DNA of 64,000 nt. Origin: Firm-04 sp045591925 (GTDB lineage: Bacteria > Bacillota > Clostridia > Oscillospirales > Ruminococcaceae). The DNA is taken from positions 5,039 through 69,038 of the forward strand of contig JAZNTW010000079.1 of the NCBI GenBank assembly GCA_045591925.1. The letters run 5' to 3'. The notes below the pieces were generated by a model. That model worked only from the letters and a program-made list of their open reading frames with translations, did not search any database and was not told the origin of the DNA. Position 1 is the stretch's first letter, and the number at the start of each line of letters is the position of its first letter. Both the position numbers and the translations under genes were made by a program. Positions 7,491 through 15,827 of this stretch are shown here, piece after piece.

Positions 7491-9086
7491 CTATATCTGC
7501 GGTTCATTTTCATTGACTCCGGTTAATTGCAAGAGAATATTGAAAAAATCATGTACCCCGTTTTCGATTTCAAAAACATAGTGTCGATACGGCTCGTTAA
7601 TATGCGTATTCCGTCTTTTGCGGTTATAGGCATTTGCTGATATGTACTGCTGAAACCTCTGCCGATCCTCCTCAAACATCACCTGAACATGGACAGCATT
7701 GTTATGAGTGCTGACGCCGTGGATAAACTGCACACCCACGCTCTCGAATGTCTGATTCTTTTTCTTTATGATAATGCGCTGGTTCGTAAGTGCCACAAGG
7801 TGCCGCATGGAAGTTTTTGACAAAAAAATACTCGCAATCAGGATTCCCACCGCTAAGACGCCTGCTGCCTTACGCACGGTCGAAGATTCTATAAGGCCCA
7901 TGAAAGTTGATGCGTTTACAAGCAATGCAATCAAAATGATTCCTGCAGCCCAAAGCAATACAATGAGCCAAGCATATCCGAACTTGTATTCGCCCGACCA
8001 AAAAATCTCCTCACCCGATTTCAACGCTTGGGTAAATTCATGGTTATACTGGATAAACCGGCTTTTCAGTGGCTTCTTCCGCATCGGTACAGATTCAGGA
8101 GACATATTGACCGCTTGCGGAGAATTCCGAACCTGTTTCTCACTCGCACAAGACTGATCCTGCATCGTTACAGATTCGGGAGGCATATTGACCGCTTGCG
8201 GAGAATTCCGAACCTGTTCCTCACTCGCACAAGGCTGATTCTGCATCGATACAGATTCGGGAGACATATCGACCGCTTGAGGAAAATTCTGAACCGGATT
8301 CTCACTCGCGCACTGAACAGCATCCGACTGCTTCGATGATACGCGCAGCGACTTCTGCATAACCAGATTCTCATTCGCACAGCGAACAGCATCGGCTAAA
8401 ATGGCATAGACCGTCGGGGCATTGATCACGTTATAGAGCTCATCATAACGCTTCGCAGAGCCGCGGTTTCTGTCCCAATTCCCGCTTTGATTTCCGCGCA
8501 GCACAGCCGTATTGCCATAATGGGTCACATTAAATTTCTCGTGTTCACAGAAAAACACCGTGCCCATGCCATCACCAAATTCCCGAAATTTGACATATAG
8601 AATTGTTGTGAGATCCTTTGACAGGATTCTCGTCCCGGTCGAAGTCATCACACGCCTATTTGTAATGGCATATTTGTAATCCGAATAGTCGATATCGGGC
8701 TTCGAATCTTTAATCATTTTCGATAGCTCGCGGAAAACGAGAATCAGAAGGATCAACGCTAAAATTTGTGCAATACCATCGAAGTTGAACGCCAACAGTT
8801 TGTCTACCTGCTCCCTGTTTGTCACAGACGGAAGAATCAGATGTGTCAAAACGAACTCCCAACCGGCCTTGAATGTTATACAAAAGAGCGGAAACAGAAC
8901 CACAGACAAGGTTAGCATGAAGCCAATCGGCAGTGGCAGCTTTTTCTTCGACTGTGTCTCCGGCTGCGGCCGTCCGCACCAAAGAATGTATTCGTCTTCC
9001 ATAAGCTGCGGTCTGAATAGCTGTTCGGCTTCGATGGCGTCCTCCTGTTCAATCGCCTTCAATGAATAATTATCCATATTATTCAT
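7491..9086 (-). CDS. Membrane protein with two bacterial PH-like domains and an internal repeat
   Basis: A 531-residue protein. Two membrane-spanning pairs (about residues 52-118 and 365-410) are each followed by a YdbT/PH-like region: YKYAITNRRVMTSTGTRILSKD (138-159) and LVALTNQRIIIKKKNQTFESV in the C-terminal half. Between them, residues 260-340 form three 27-residue tandem repeats beginning ASEx(Q/P)V. ATG 9086 follows AAGGGGGG and is 20 bp downstream of queC, so it may be expressed with the queuosine operon, although nothing suggests a role in that pathway. The function of such PH-domain membrane proteins is not known. Confidence 0.7.
   Translation of the reverse strand: MNNMDNYSLKAIEQEDAIEAEQLFRPQLMEDEYILWCGRPQPETQSKKKLPLPIGFMLTLSVVLFPLFCITFKAGWEFVLTHLILPSVTNREQVDKLLAFNFDGIAQILALILLILVFRELSKMIKDSKPDIDYSDYKYAITNRRVMTSTGTRILSKDLTTILYVKFREFGDGMGTVFFCEHEKFNVTHYGNTAVLRGNQSGNWDRNRGSAKRYDELYNVINAPTVYAILADAVRCANENLVMQKSLRVSSKQSDAVQCASENPVQNFPQAVDMSPESVSMQNQPCASEEQVRNSPQAVNMPPESVTMQDQSCASEKQVRNSPQAVNMSPESVPMRKKPLKSRFIQYNHEFTQALKSGEEIFWSGEYKFGYAWLIVLLWAAGIILIALLVNASTFMGLIESSTVRKAAGVLAVGILIASIFLSKTSMRHLVALTNQRIIIKKKNQTFESVGVQFIHGVSTHNNAVHVQVMFEEDRQRFQQYISANAYNRKRRNTHINEPYRHYVFEIENGVHDFFNILLQLTGVNENEPQI
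8067..8309 (-). repeat. Three 81-bp tandem repeats inside the PH-domain gene
   Basis: Residues 260-286, 287-313 and 314-340 repeat the pattern ASE-x-VRNSPQAVNM-x-PESV-x-MQ. The copies differ by several substitutions and by one residue at most in phase, so they arose by in-frame duplication. Confidence 0.85.
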
Positions 9087-9106
9087 ATTTCAAGCCCCCC
9101 TTTGTA

Positions 9107-9787
9107 TCAAAGATACGCCGGTTCAACAATCCCGTTTTCTTTCATTGCCGCAATTCTGTCGCGGCAGGTACCGCAAAGACCGCAGGGCTTCTCGCCGCCC
9201 TCGTAGCAGCTCCATGTCAGTTCATACGGCACCTTCAGGCGCAGTCCCTCCGCAACGACATCCGCTTTTGTTTTGCCGACAAACGGTGCTTCTACGCGAA
9301 GCTGACAGCCGCTGCCGAGATAAATCGCCTGATTGATCGCGTCATTGAACGCCTGACTGCAATCGGGATAGGCGCTTCCTGCCGCGTCATCGGCGTGCGC
9401 GCCGTAATAGATCACCTCGCAGCCATGCGAAAGCGCAATGCTTGCCGCCGAGGAAAGAAACAGCCCATTCCGGAACGGTACATAGGTCGAAACAGGCTTT
9501 CCGTTTGCGTCATCAAGCTGCTCCGAATAGCTTTCCTTGGGGATTTCCTGTGTACTGCTCTTGAGCAGCGAGCAATCCGAATCCGCAAAGATTTGTGCAA
9601 GGTCGAGTGTTTGCAGCGTAACGCCGTAATGCTTCGCGACCGCCCTTGCCGCATCCAGCTCCTTGCTGTGCTTCTGTCCATAGCTGACGGACAGTGCCAA
9701 TACTTCATCCGCACCATATCGTTCAATCGCAAGCGCGAGACAAGTCGTGCTGTCCAGACCGCCGCTGAATAAAACCAATGCTTTCAT
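9107..9787 (-). CDS. queC: 7-cyano-7-deazaguanine synthase
   Basis: QueC converts 7-carboxy-7-deazaguanine to preQ0 with ATP and ammonia. The 226-residue protein has the PP-loop FSGGLDSTTC near its N terminus, AHADDAAGSAYPDC in the middle and the zinc-binding CYEGGEKPCGLCGTCRDR at about residues 196-213. Its start overlaps the folE stop by 4 bp (ATGA-type overlap), so translation is coupled. Confidence 0.96.
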   Translation of the reverse strand: MKALVLFSGGLDSTTCLALAIERYGADEVLALSVSYGQKHSKELDAARAVAKHYGVTLQTLDLAQIFADSDCSLLKSSTQEIPKESYSEQLDDANGKPVSTYVPFRNGLFLSSAASIALSHGCEVIYYGAHADDAAGSAYPDCSQAFNDAINQAIYLGSGCQLRVEAPFVGKTKADVVAEGLRLKVPYELTWSCYEGGEKPCGLCGTCRDRIAAMKENGIVEPAYL

Positions 9788-10353
9788 TTGACGCCCTCCG
9801 TAATCAAACGCTGCAAATTCCAGTCCTCCTGAAATTTTCCGCAGAATGTCTGTGTAAACGTCCGCGCCGAGGCATTGCGGATGCCGCGCGCCGTCATGCA
9901 GCTATGCGTACCGGCAATCACCACGCCGACATCCTGCGTGCCTGCCGCCTCCATCAGAATCTCAGCAATATCCGAGCCGAGCCGCTCCTGTAATTGCAGC
10001 CGCTTTGCCGCCATATCACAGATTCGCGCGATCTTCGAAAGACCGATGACCTTATTCTGCGGCACATACGCCACATGAACCGACATATCATACATCAATG
10101 CCATATGGTGTTCGCAGTAGGAGAACACCTCGATATCGCGCACCACGACAGGACCCGCGTGCTTCGGTGCTTCAAAGGTCTTGCCGAACATCTCCGCAAT
10201 CTCATGATTCGTATAGCCGATGCCCTCAAACACCTCCGTATACATTCTCGCAATTCGCTCCGGTGTTTCGAGCAAGCCCTCTCTGTTGGGGTCTTCACCG
10301 AGCGCGACCAGAATGCCGCGAATATGTTCTTCGATTGCCTTTGTATCTATCAT
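9784..10353 (-). CDS. folE: GTP cyclohydrolase I
   Basis: A 189-residue FolE, the enzyme that opens GTP to dihydroneopterin triphosphate, the first step shared by folate and queuosine synthesis. Motifs are LLETPERIARMY, SYCEHHMALMYDMSVHVAYV (zinc Cys and His) and NKVIGLSKIARI, with CMTARGI near the C terminus (third zinc ligand). It sits between the GNAT gene and queC with 4-bp overlaps at both ends. Its place in a que operon suggests that it supplies substrate to QueD. Confidence 0.96.
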   Translation of the reverse strand: MIDTKAIEEHIRGILVALGEDPNREGLLETPERIARMYTEVFEGIGYTNHEIAEMFGKTFEAPKHAGPVVVRDIEVFSYCEHHMALMYDMSVHVAYVPQNKVIGLSKIARICDMAAKRLQLQERLGSDIAEILMEAAGTQDVGVVIAGTHSCMTARGIRNASARTFTQTFCGKFQEDWNLQRLITEGVK

Positions 10354-10862
10354 ATTCCCTCACCTCTCAAATTCAGCTCCATATCAATACATTCCCATGT
10401 GCCGATCGGCAGCTCGCATTCCCGCCGGTTGTACGCCCGAAATCCGACCGATTCATAACAATGCTTTGCATTTTCATTATTTGCAAAGACACCAAGGTCA
10501 ATCCGTTCCGCATGAAGCACCGTTTTTGCATATGCAATGCCAAGGCGCATCATCTGACTGCCGCAGCCCTTCCCTCTGCATTCGGGATTCAGTATCACAA
10601 ATCCAAACCGCACCGATGTATCGTCATCCTCGCGCGGATACCGGATGATAAAATGCCCGATTGCCCGATTCTCCGCATCAATCGCCATCAGCGGAAAAAA
10701 ACTTCCCGTCTGAATCTGCGGCGCATAATTTTCTATAATATCCTGCGCGGTCAGCGGAAATTTATTGAACCGATCCGCAGACCATTGGTACAGCTCCTTT
10801 TCAGATTGCAGCCATCGGCAAATACGCCCGGCATCTGCCTGTTCATATGCCCGCAGCTTCAT
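10350..10862 (-). CDS. GNAT family N-acetyltransferase
   Basis: A 170-residue acetyltransferase. The core acetyl-CoA site is seen as VILNPECRGKGCGSQMMRLGIAYA (R/QxxGxG/A type) and the C-terminal part holds HAERIDLGVFANNENAKHCYESVGF, typical of RimJ/RimL-like members. It is embedded in the queuosine operon between queE and folE with an overlap of 4 bp to folE, but no step of the pathway needs an acetyltransferase, so its substrate is unknown. Confidence 0.88.
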   Translation of the reverse strand: MKLRAYEQADAGRICRWLQSEKELYQWSADRFNKFPLTAQDIIENYAPQIQTGSFFPLMAIDAENRAIGHFIIRYPREDDDTSVRFGFVILNPECRGKGCGSQMMRLGIAYAKTVLHAERIDLGVFANNENAKHCYESVGFRAYNRRECELPIGTWECIDMELNLRGEGI

Positions 10863-10892
10863 GTTCCGCGACCTCCTATTCTGCAGCGCATT

Positions 10893-11558
10893 TCACACGC
10901 CCCTTGCCATCGGGTCCCAGATGAACTTATGGAGCTGTAATTGCAGCCGAAAATCGCCCATCTGCTGTTCTTTCATGATTTCTACAATCTCCGCAGGCTC
11001 GATGCGCCCGAACACCGCACTGAGATACATCGGACACGGCGGCTGATACTGCGCCGCTATTTCCTTTGCACGCAGCACATCCTCGCGCGAGCCGCAGACA
11101 AATTTCACACAGTCGGACGCTTGCAGCAGCGCAAAATTTTCCTGACACATATGCTGCTCCATCTTGCTTGCAGGGAGCTTATAGTCCATCGTGAATACTG
11201 CACCGCAATGGCGAAACGGCTCCAGTGAAACAGCGCCGTTTGTCTCAATTTCCACGTATAAGCCCATGCGGACAAGCTGCTCGATCACATCCGCAATGGC
11301 TTCCTGTAAAAGCGGTTCACCGCCCGTCAGCGTGACATTTCGCACACCCTGCGAAACGGCTTGCTCTGCGATTTTGATGATATCATCGAGCGTGACGACC
11401 TCATGCGGTGCGTCCTTGCCGCAAGCCCACGCCGTATCGCACCAGTCACAGCGCAGATTACAGCCGGCAAACCGCAGAAATAACGCAAGCTCTCCGGCAC
11501 GGCGACCTTCACCGTTGATGCTGATAAAATGCTCCGCGAGCCGATACATCTTCTCCAT
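10893..11558 (-). CDS. queE: 7-carboxy-7-deazaguanine synthase (radical SAM)
   Basis: QueE rearranges 6-carboxytetrahydropterin to 7-carboxy-7-deazaguanine. It has SINGEGRRAGELALFLRFAGC followed by the cluster motif CNLRCDWCDT (C-x3-C-x2-C) and TLTGGEPLLQ. I start at ATG 11558 because the queD stop TGA immediately precedes it and GAGGTG lies just upstream; an earlier in-frame ATG at 11570 has no ribosome site. The gene is translationally coupled to queD. Confidence 0.94.
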   Translation of the reverse strand: MEKMYRLAEHFISINGEGRRAGELALFLRFAGCNLRCDWCDTAWACGKDAPHEVVTLDDIIKIAEQAVSQGVRNVTLTGGEPLLQEAIADVIEQLVRMGLYVEIETNGAVSLEPFRHCGAVFTMDYKLPASKMEQHMCQENFALLQASDCVKFVCGSREDVLRAKEIAAQYQPPCPMYLSAVFGRIEPAEIVEIMKEQQMGDFRLQLQLHKFIWDPMARGV

Positions 11559-11559
11559 C

Positions 11560-11979
11560 TCACACCTCATAGCTTGCGCAGTTGTCGGGCGTTTCGTAGA
11601 CCGTCACACGCAGCACCGGCAGCCCCTTTGCCTGTAATTTCGCATAGAATGCCCTTGCAAAATTCTCTGCGGTCGGGCGATAGGGAACCTCGATCAGATG
11701 AAACTGTTCATCTTCAAGTGCGGAAAGCGTTGCAGCTTTCAGCGAGCCGCTTTCGTAAATCATCGCATGGTCGTATTCATTTGCAAGCGACCGCACCGCG
11801 GCTTTCAGATCGCCAAAGTCAATCACCATACCGCGTTTTTCGCCGGATTGCTGCAAATCCTCCGCGCCTGCCTCGACCTCGATCACCCAATGATGACCAT
11901 GCAGATTCGCACATTTTCCATTGTAGCCGGCAAGAAAATGTGCGCTGTCAAAGGCTGCGGATGTTTTCAGTCTGAACAT
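11560..11979 (-). CDS. queD: 6-carboxytetrahydropterin synthase
   Basis: QueD turns dihydroneopterin triphosphate into 6-carboxytetrahydropterin. The 139-residue form starting at ATG 11979 (MFRLKTSAAFDSAHFL) has AAGGAGAG upstream and the correct family length; the open frame continues to 12156, but that extension is the RNA leader. Zinc ligands are in SAHFL and NLHGHHW, with the catalytic CANLHGH cysteine, and the C-terminal VYETPDNCASYEV is conserved. It is the first gene of the queD-queE-GNAT-folE-queC operon. Confidence 0.94.
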   Translation of the reverse strand: MFRLKTSAAFDSAHFLAGYNGKCANLHGHHWVIEVEAGAEDLQQSGEKRGMVIDFGDLKAAVRSLANEYDHAMIYESGSLKAATLSALEDEQFHLIEVPYRPTAENFARAFYAKLQAKGLPVLRVTVYETPDNCASYEV

Positions 11980-11995
11980 TTCTTCTCTCCTTATC

Positions 11996-12031
11996 AAAAC
12001 AAAAACTCCTGTCCGCACCGCAAACAGGAGT
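11996..12031 (-). terminator. Intrinsic terminator (attenuator) directly upstream of queD
   Basis: ACTCCTGT (12024-12031 read on the minus strand) pairs with ACAGGAGT (12005-12012) and is followed by TTTTTGTTTT. It ends only 17 nt before queD ATG and so lies inside the leader of the operon. An alternative upstream stem using CAGG..GAGTC with GACTC-CTG would break this terminator, as in an antiterminator switch. Confidence 0.75.
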
Positions 12032-12150
12032 CGTGTATCATTATCATGACTCAGCCCTGGTTTTGTTTTACGACAGGATGGTGCAAATGAACTGTCGGCA
12101 GGCGTTTTGAAGCTGCCTGCAAATGGATGCAGAAAAACATCCGCTCCATC
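11996..12150 (-). promoter_or_regulatory. Structured queD leader, possible preQ1-responsive riboswitch
   Basis: About 150 nt separate the promoter from the attenuator. The RNA shows hairpins GGATG/CATCC, GCAGGC/GCCTGC and GACAG/CTGTC; the last is followed by an A-rich tail (GTAAAACAAAACCAGGG) reminiscent of the compact preQ1-I pseudoknot. CCAGGG in that tail is also part of the antiterminator, so ligand binding could favour the terminator. The mechanism is inferred; I could not confirm the conserved preQ1-I loop, so the ligand assignment is tentative. Confidence 0.4.
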
Positions 12151-12156
12151 TATCAA

Positions 12157-12185
12157 ATTATAGCATAAATCCGTGAAAATGTCAA
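12157..12185 (-). promoter_or_regulatory. Consensus sigma-A promoter of the queuosine operon
   Basis: On the minus strand TTGACA (12180-12185), 17 bp, TATAAT (12157-12162). The -35 box overlaps the stop codon of the CotH-dockerin gene, so no terminator separates the two operons. Confidence 0.88.
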
Positions 12186-14395
12186 GAACTGCCTACCGGC
12201 AGCGGATAATCAAGCCCGGAAATCCTTGCCGCATAATGCAGCAGAATATACATGGCATCCGAGACATCCAGGATCCCGTTTTGATCAACGTCTCCATTGC
12301 GGCGCTGCGTTACGGAAATCGCCGTATCTGACTCGATGAGTCTTTCCGTATAATACTTCAGAAGCATCTGCGCATCCTCCAGCTCAGTCGCACCGTTCGC
12401 CTGAAAATCGCCATAGCACAAACGCTGCGGAATCTCGGCAAGCGCCGCCTCTGTCTCCCGTACAACAGCTTCTGCCGCAGCGATCGTTTTGACTGCCGAC
12501 AGCTTATCCAACTGCGTTTCCCACAAGGCAGATACCTGCGCCTGTTCTGCGGCTTCATATTCCGCAAGACGGTCTATGGTCAGGCAGTTCAGCGCAGTCT
12601 GACAGCAGCGAAGGCTTTCTGCGAGAAAATCCTTAGATAAAAACTGCTGCCTTGCCGCAAGATTGCTCCGGACATACTCCACGCATTCTGCATAGGTAAT
12701 GCCATTTTGCGGCCCCATCGGTTTATAGGGCTTGCCGCCGAACATATGCCAGCGGATTCGGTTCATCTCCGCGGCTGGCGCAATGGCGTCACGCATCTGT
12801 TCAATGATACCCATTGGCATGACAAGCTCGGTCAAAACCGGCTCCATGCTTTGCGCATACAGCAATGCCGTCCGGCGCACAAAATCGTCATCCTGCCAAA
12901 TCCGATGGATCCACGATTTTTCTGCGATCCCTGTCTCCGCTGCCGTTTCCGGCGTGTAACCGCTGATGGGCAAATAGCGCACATAAATATTATCCGTCAA
13001 CACAGAATAATGCAGCGACCCATCCGGCGCGGTTACGGCAAGGCTGTAGTTCTGATAGGCAAGGTCAAAATCCCAGACCGGCCCGTAATGCAGCTTGCCG
13101 TCTCCGGTCAAATCCGAATCCTTATAAAAATAAAAGCTCGTCGTTGTACCGTCCGTATTTTCCGTAATCTCCTGAATCAGATAGCCGAGCGCGAATGAAT
13201 CCACATCCAGATATGTGCTGTAATGCTGACCGAGACTGTTGCAGCCGGTATCGGAATAGATTGCGTCCTCAAGCGCCTGTACAAATCCGCGAATATATTC
13301 CGTCTGTGCTTTTGAGGGATACTCCGGCTCACAGATTTCGCAGATCACACCGCGATTCGTCACAAATTCGCCGCGCTCTGCACGCCCCCGAACCTGAAAC
13401 TGTATCAGATAACCGCCCGTAATGTCTACAGGGTCATTCGGAATCTCATAGTAATGATAGCTGCCGGGTTCCTCGCCATGGAGCGTACCGCCGACAACGC
13501 GCAGCGGATATTCCTCAAGCGGCTTGAAATTGACATCCTGCGCAGCATCTTCAAGATTTGTGACTGCAATGCGTTCCTCATGCACCTGCACACGCTCCGT
13601 GAGCTGATACACACCGCGATAATCGCCATCCAGATAGAGATCAACAAACACCGCGTCGGGCGTATATGCAAGCGTTGTCTGCCGGCTCATTGCAAAGGCG
13701 ATCTCATTGCGCAGCATCGAATGATCGAGATAATTGCTCAGCAGCGCCCATTTTTTTGCAGCACCCATGCCATAGAGCGAGTTTTTTTTCGGCAGCTTGA
13801 AGTTATAGGGCTTTTTTTCACCGCCATAGACCCACGACGAATTTCCGCGCCCTTTTATGTTTTCAATTTCACCCCGATACTGCACACCGCCATCCGCGTC
13901 AAGCATCAGTGCCGTACCCGTTGCTTCAAGGTCTTTGGATTGCGCCAGCCGCTCCATACCGTCCTCAGCAAGCGTGACATACATACAGCCGAGATTGGAT
14001 TGCATGACCTGCAGCGTACCAAGCGCACTGTCTCCGGATCGAAGCAAAAACGTATCCTCGGTGCTGAGCAAATCGGTCGCCGCACCGGATACCACCTCTG
14101 TATCATTGAGCAGCAGCGGCGCGTCACCTGCCACCTCATAGGATATGGTCAGATTTGTCCGATCGGCAGAAGCCGGCAGAAACAAATACCAGCTCTCAGC
14201 CCAGTCTATATATATCATCTGAATCTGCGCCTCGTCGTCCTGTGAAAACACACCGGATACCGAAAGGCAAAGCGGCGGCTGTTCCGCAGCCTCCGGAAGC
14301 TGATCCTCTGCGCTGCTCCGGAATACAGAAATACCGGCGAAACACAGCGCTGCCGCCACCGGTATCAAAATCTGAAACCCGCGAAGAATTCTCAT
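12182..14395 (-). CDS. Secreted CotH-family protein kinase-like protein with C-terminal dockerin
   Basis: A 737-residue protein with a signal peptide (about 1-29), a CotH domain in the middle (IKGRGNSSWVYGGEKKPYNFKL, LLSNYLDHSMLRNEIAF, later YGPVWDFDLAYQNY with the metal-binding Asp residues) and a C-terminal type I dockerin (GDFQANGATELEDAQML and GDVDQNGILDVSDAMYI). CotH proteins are atypical secreted kinases; dockerin-bearing ones occur in ruminococcal cellulosomes, where their role is unclear. It follows the PBP gene by 9 bp and has AAGGAG before ATG 14395, so it belongs to the FHA-FtsW-PBP operon. Confidence 0.88.
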   Translation of the reverse strand: MRILRGFQILIPVAAALCFAGISVFRSSAEDQLPEAAEQPPLCLSVSGVFSQDDEAQIQMIYIDWAESWYLFLPASADRTNLTISYEVAGDAPLLLNDTEVVSGAATDLLSTEDTFLLRSGDSALGTLQVMQSNLGCMYVTLAEDGMERLAQSKDLEATGTALMLDADGGVQYRGEIENIKGRGNSSWVYGGEKKPYNFKLPKKNSLYGMGAAKKWALLSNYLDHSMLRNEIAFAMSRQTTLAYTPDAVFVDLYLDGDYRGVYQLTERVQVHEERIAVTNLEDAAQDVNFKPLEEYPLRVVGGTLHGEEPGSYHYYEIPNDPVDITGGYLIQFQVRGRAERGEFVTNRGVICEICEPEYPSKAQTEYIRGFVQALEDAIYSDTGCNSLGQHYSTYLDVDSFALGYLIQEITENTDGTTTSFYFYKDSDLTGDGKLHYGPVWDFDLAYQNYSLAVTAPDGSLHYSVLTDNIYVRYLPISGYTPETAAETGIAEKSWIHRIWQDDDFVRRTALLYAQSMEPVLTELVMPMGIIEQMRDAIAPAAEMNRIRWHMFGGKPYKPMGPQNGITYAECVEYVRSNLAARQQFLSKDFLAESLRCCQTALNCLTIDRLAEYEAAEQAQVSALWETQLDKLSAVKTIAAAEAVVRETEAALAEIPQRLCYGDFQANGATELEDAQMLLKYYTERLIESDTAISVTQRRNGDVDQNGILDVSDAMYILLHYAARISGLDYPLPVGSS

Positions 14396-14404
14396 GCAAT
14401 CTCC

Positions 14405-15826
14405 TTATACTTTCCCGTAAAGCGAATCCAGCAAAACCTTGGCGATCTGCGCCGTTGTGACGTCCCAGCTCTCGCGTTCCTCAATCATAATACAGAATGC
14501 AACCGGACAGCTTTCATCCAGACAATAGCCGACGAGCAGCGAATTCTCATATTGTCTGCCGTCATCGCTGACCTGCGCCGTACCACTCTTTACGCCGCAG
14601 GAATAATTTCCAAGCGAAACATAATAGTGCTCTGTCGCATTTTTCGTCATGACCGCCTGCACCGCCTGCGCAGCTTCAGACGTAAACATCTGCTCTGTTT
14701 GCATATGCGTCGCAAGCGAAACGGTCTTTTGTTCGGCAGTTGTTTTCGATTGCAGCAGATACGGCTTGACCGCCGCACCGGTACCGTTTGCAATCGCACC
14801 CTGCCAGAGCATAAGCTGATACGGACTGACAAGCGTTTTGCCTTGTCCGAGCGCACCCCATTCCGTCTCAAACTGATCCTTGTCTACAAGCGTTGTCGAA
14901 GCTGGTTGAATGACAATACCATTGAGAGAAAACGGCTTCGCCTGTTCTCCGTTCACCGCATAGCCCATACGGGTATAATCTAAAATAATCTCGGATAACG
15001 GCACAAGACCCGACTGTACAAGCTGTGCAAAATAAGGGTTGCAGCTATTTGCAAAGGCGGCAGCAAGATTCTGGGTGCCATGGCCATGCTCCTGATGACA
15101 TTTGATCACATCGCCGTTCGGATTTGCCCATGAACCGGCGCAAGCATACTCCTGATTGTTCACAGCGTCCACACCGGCAGCCTGATATGCGGCAAGCAAG
15201 GTGGAAACCTTTTGCGTAGAGCCGGGAACGGTCGGATAAAACGCCTTGCAGAGCAGACTGCCCTTCGGCATTTCCGCGATATTTGCATAACCCTGCACAA
15301 TATCCACACAGGGTCGGCTCACGCAGACATAGCACTCGCCGGTTTTCCAGTTATACGCAATCGCCGTACCGTTTTTTGCACCAAACGCATTGAATACAGC
15401 ACGATTGGCGCTGTGCAGAAGCGTTGTTTTCAGAACGGTTGTGCCGCCGCTGGAGCCATAGGTAAAGCTATAATTGACCAACTCATCGAGATTCCGCGAC
15501 ACGATGGTATTGGCCATCTGACCGCTGGTATCTCCGATCAGATTGCCGACATCCGCAAAATGTCCCCACTCGTAATTGGTAAGCGGCTGCGTACCGTCAA
15601 ACAAGACATCTCCGGTACGGTCTACGACCTTGCCATAGGTCGCTCTGCCGGATTTTGCCATATAAAACGCAGATTCCGTCACAAGCCGCCAGCCGAGGTA
15701 GCCAAGCCCAATGAAAAATACAGTCAGAATAAATGCCGTCCACTTTCCGGCTCTGCGCATACTGCGCGGTGCAGAAACATCCAAAGCCGGAATCGGCGGA
15801 CGCTGCCGAAGCTGTCGTTGTGCCAT
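14405..15826 (-). CDS. Class B penicillin-binding protein (peptidoglycan transpeptidase)
   Basis: A 473-residue protein with one N-terminal membrane helix (about residues 28-50), a short dimerisation region (VVDRTGDVLFDG) and a transpeptidase domain: S203-T-Q-K in VPGSTQKV, SCN in FANSCNPYF and KSGTAQ. The length fits the PbpA/FtsI-like group that works with an FtsW/RodA glycosyltransferase, and the FtsW/RodA gene lies 1 bp upstream. It crosslinks peptidoglycan outside the membrane. All active-site residues are present. Confidence 0.93.
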   Translation of the reverse strand: MAQRQLRQRPPIPALDVSAPRSMRRAGKWTAFILTVFFIGLGYLGWRLVTESAFYMAKSGRATYGKVVDRTGDVLFDGTQPLTNYEWGHFADVGNLIGDTSGQMANTIVSRNLDELVNYSFTYGSSGGTTVLKTTLLHSANRAVFNAFGAKNGTAIAYNWKTGECYVCVSRPCVDIVQGYANIAEMPKGSLLCKAFYPTVPGSTQKVSTLLAAYQAAGVDAVNNQEYACAGSWANPNGDVIKCHQEHGHGTQNLAAAFANSCNPYFAQLVQSGLVPLSEIILDYTRMGYAVNGEQAKPFSLNGIVIQPASTTLVDKDQFETEWGALGQGKTLVSPYQLMLWQGAIANGTGAAVKPYLLQSKTTAEQKTVSLATHMQTEQMFTSEAAQAVQAVMTKNATEHYYVSLGNYSCGVKSGTAQVSDDGRQYENSLLVGYCLDESCPVAFCIMIEERESWDVTTAQIAKVLLDSLYGKV

Positions 15827-15827
15827 A

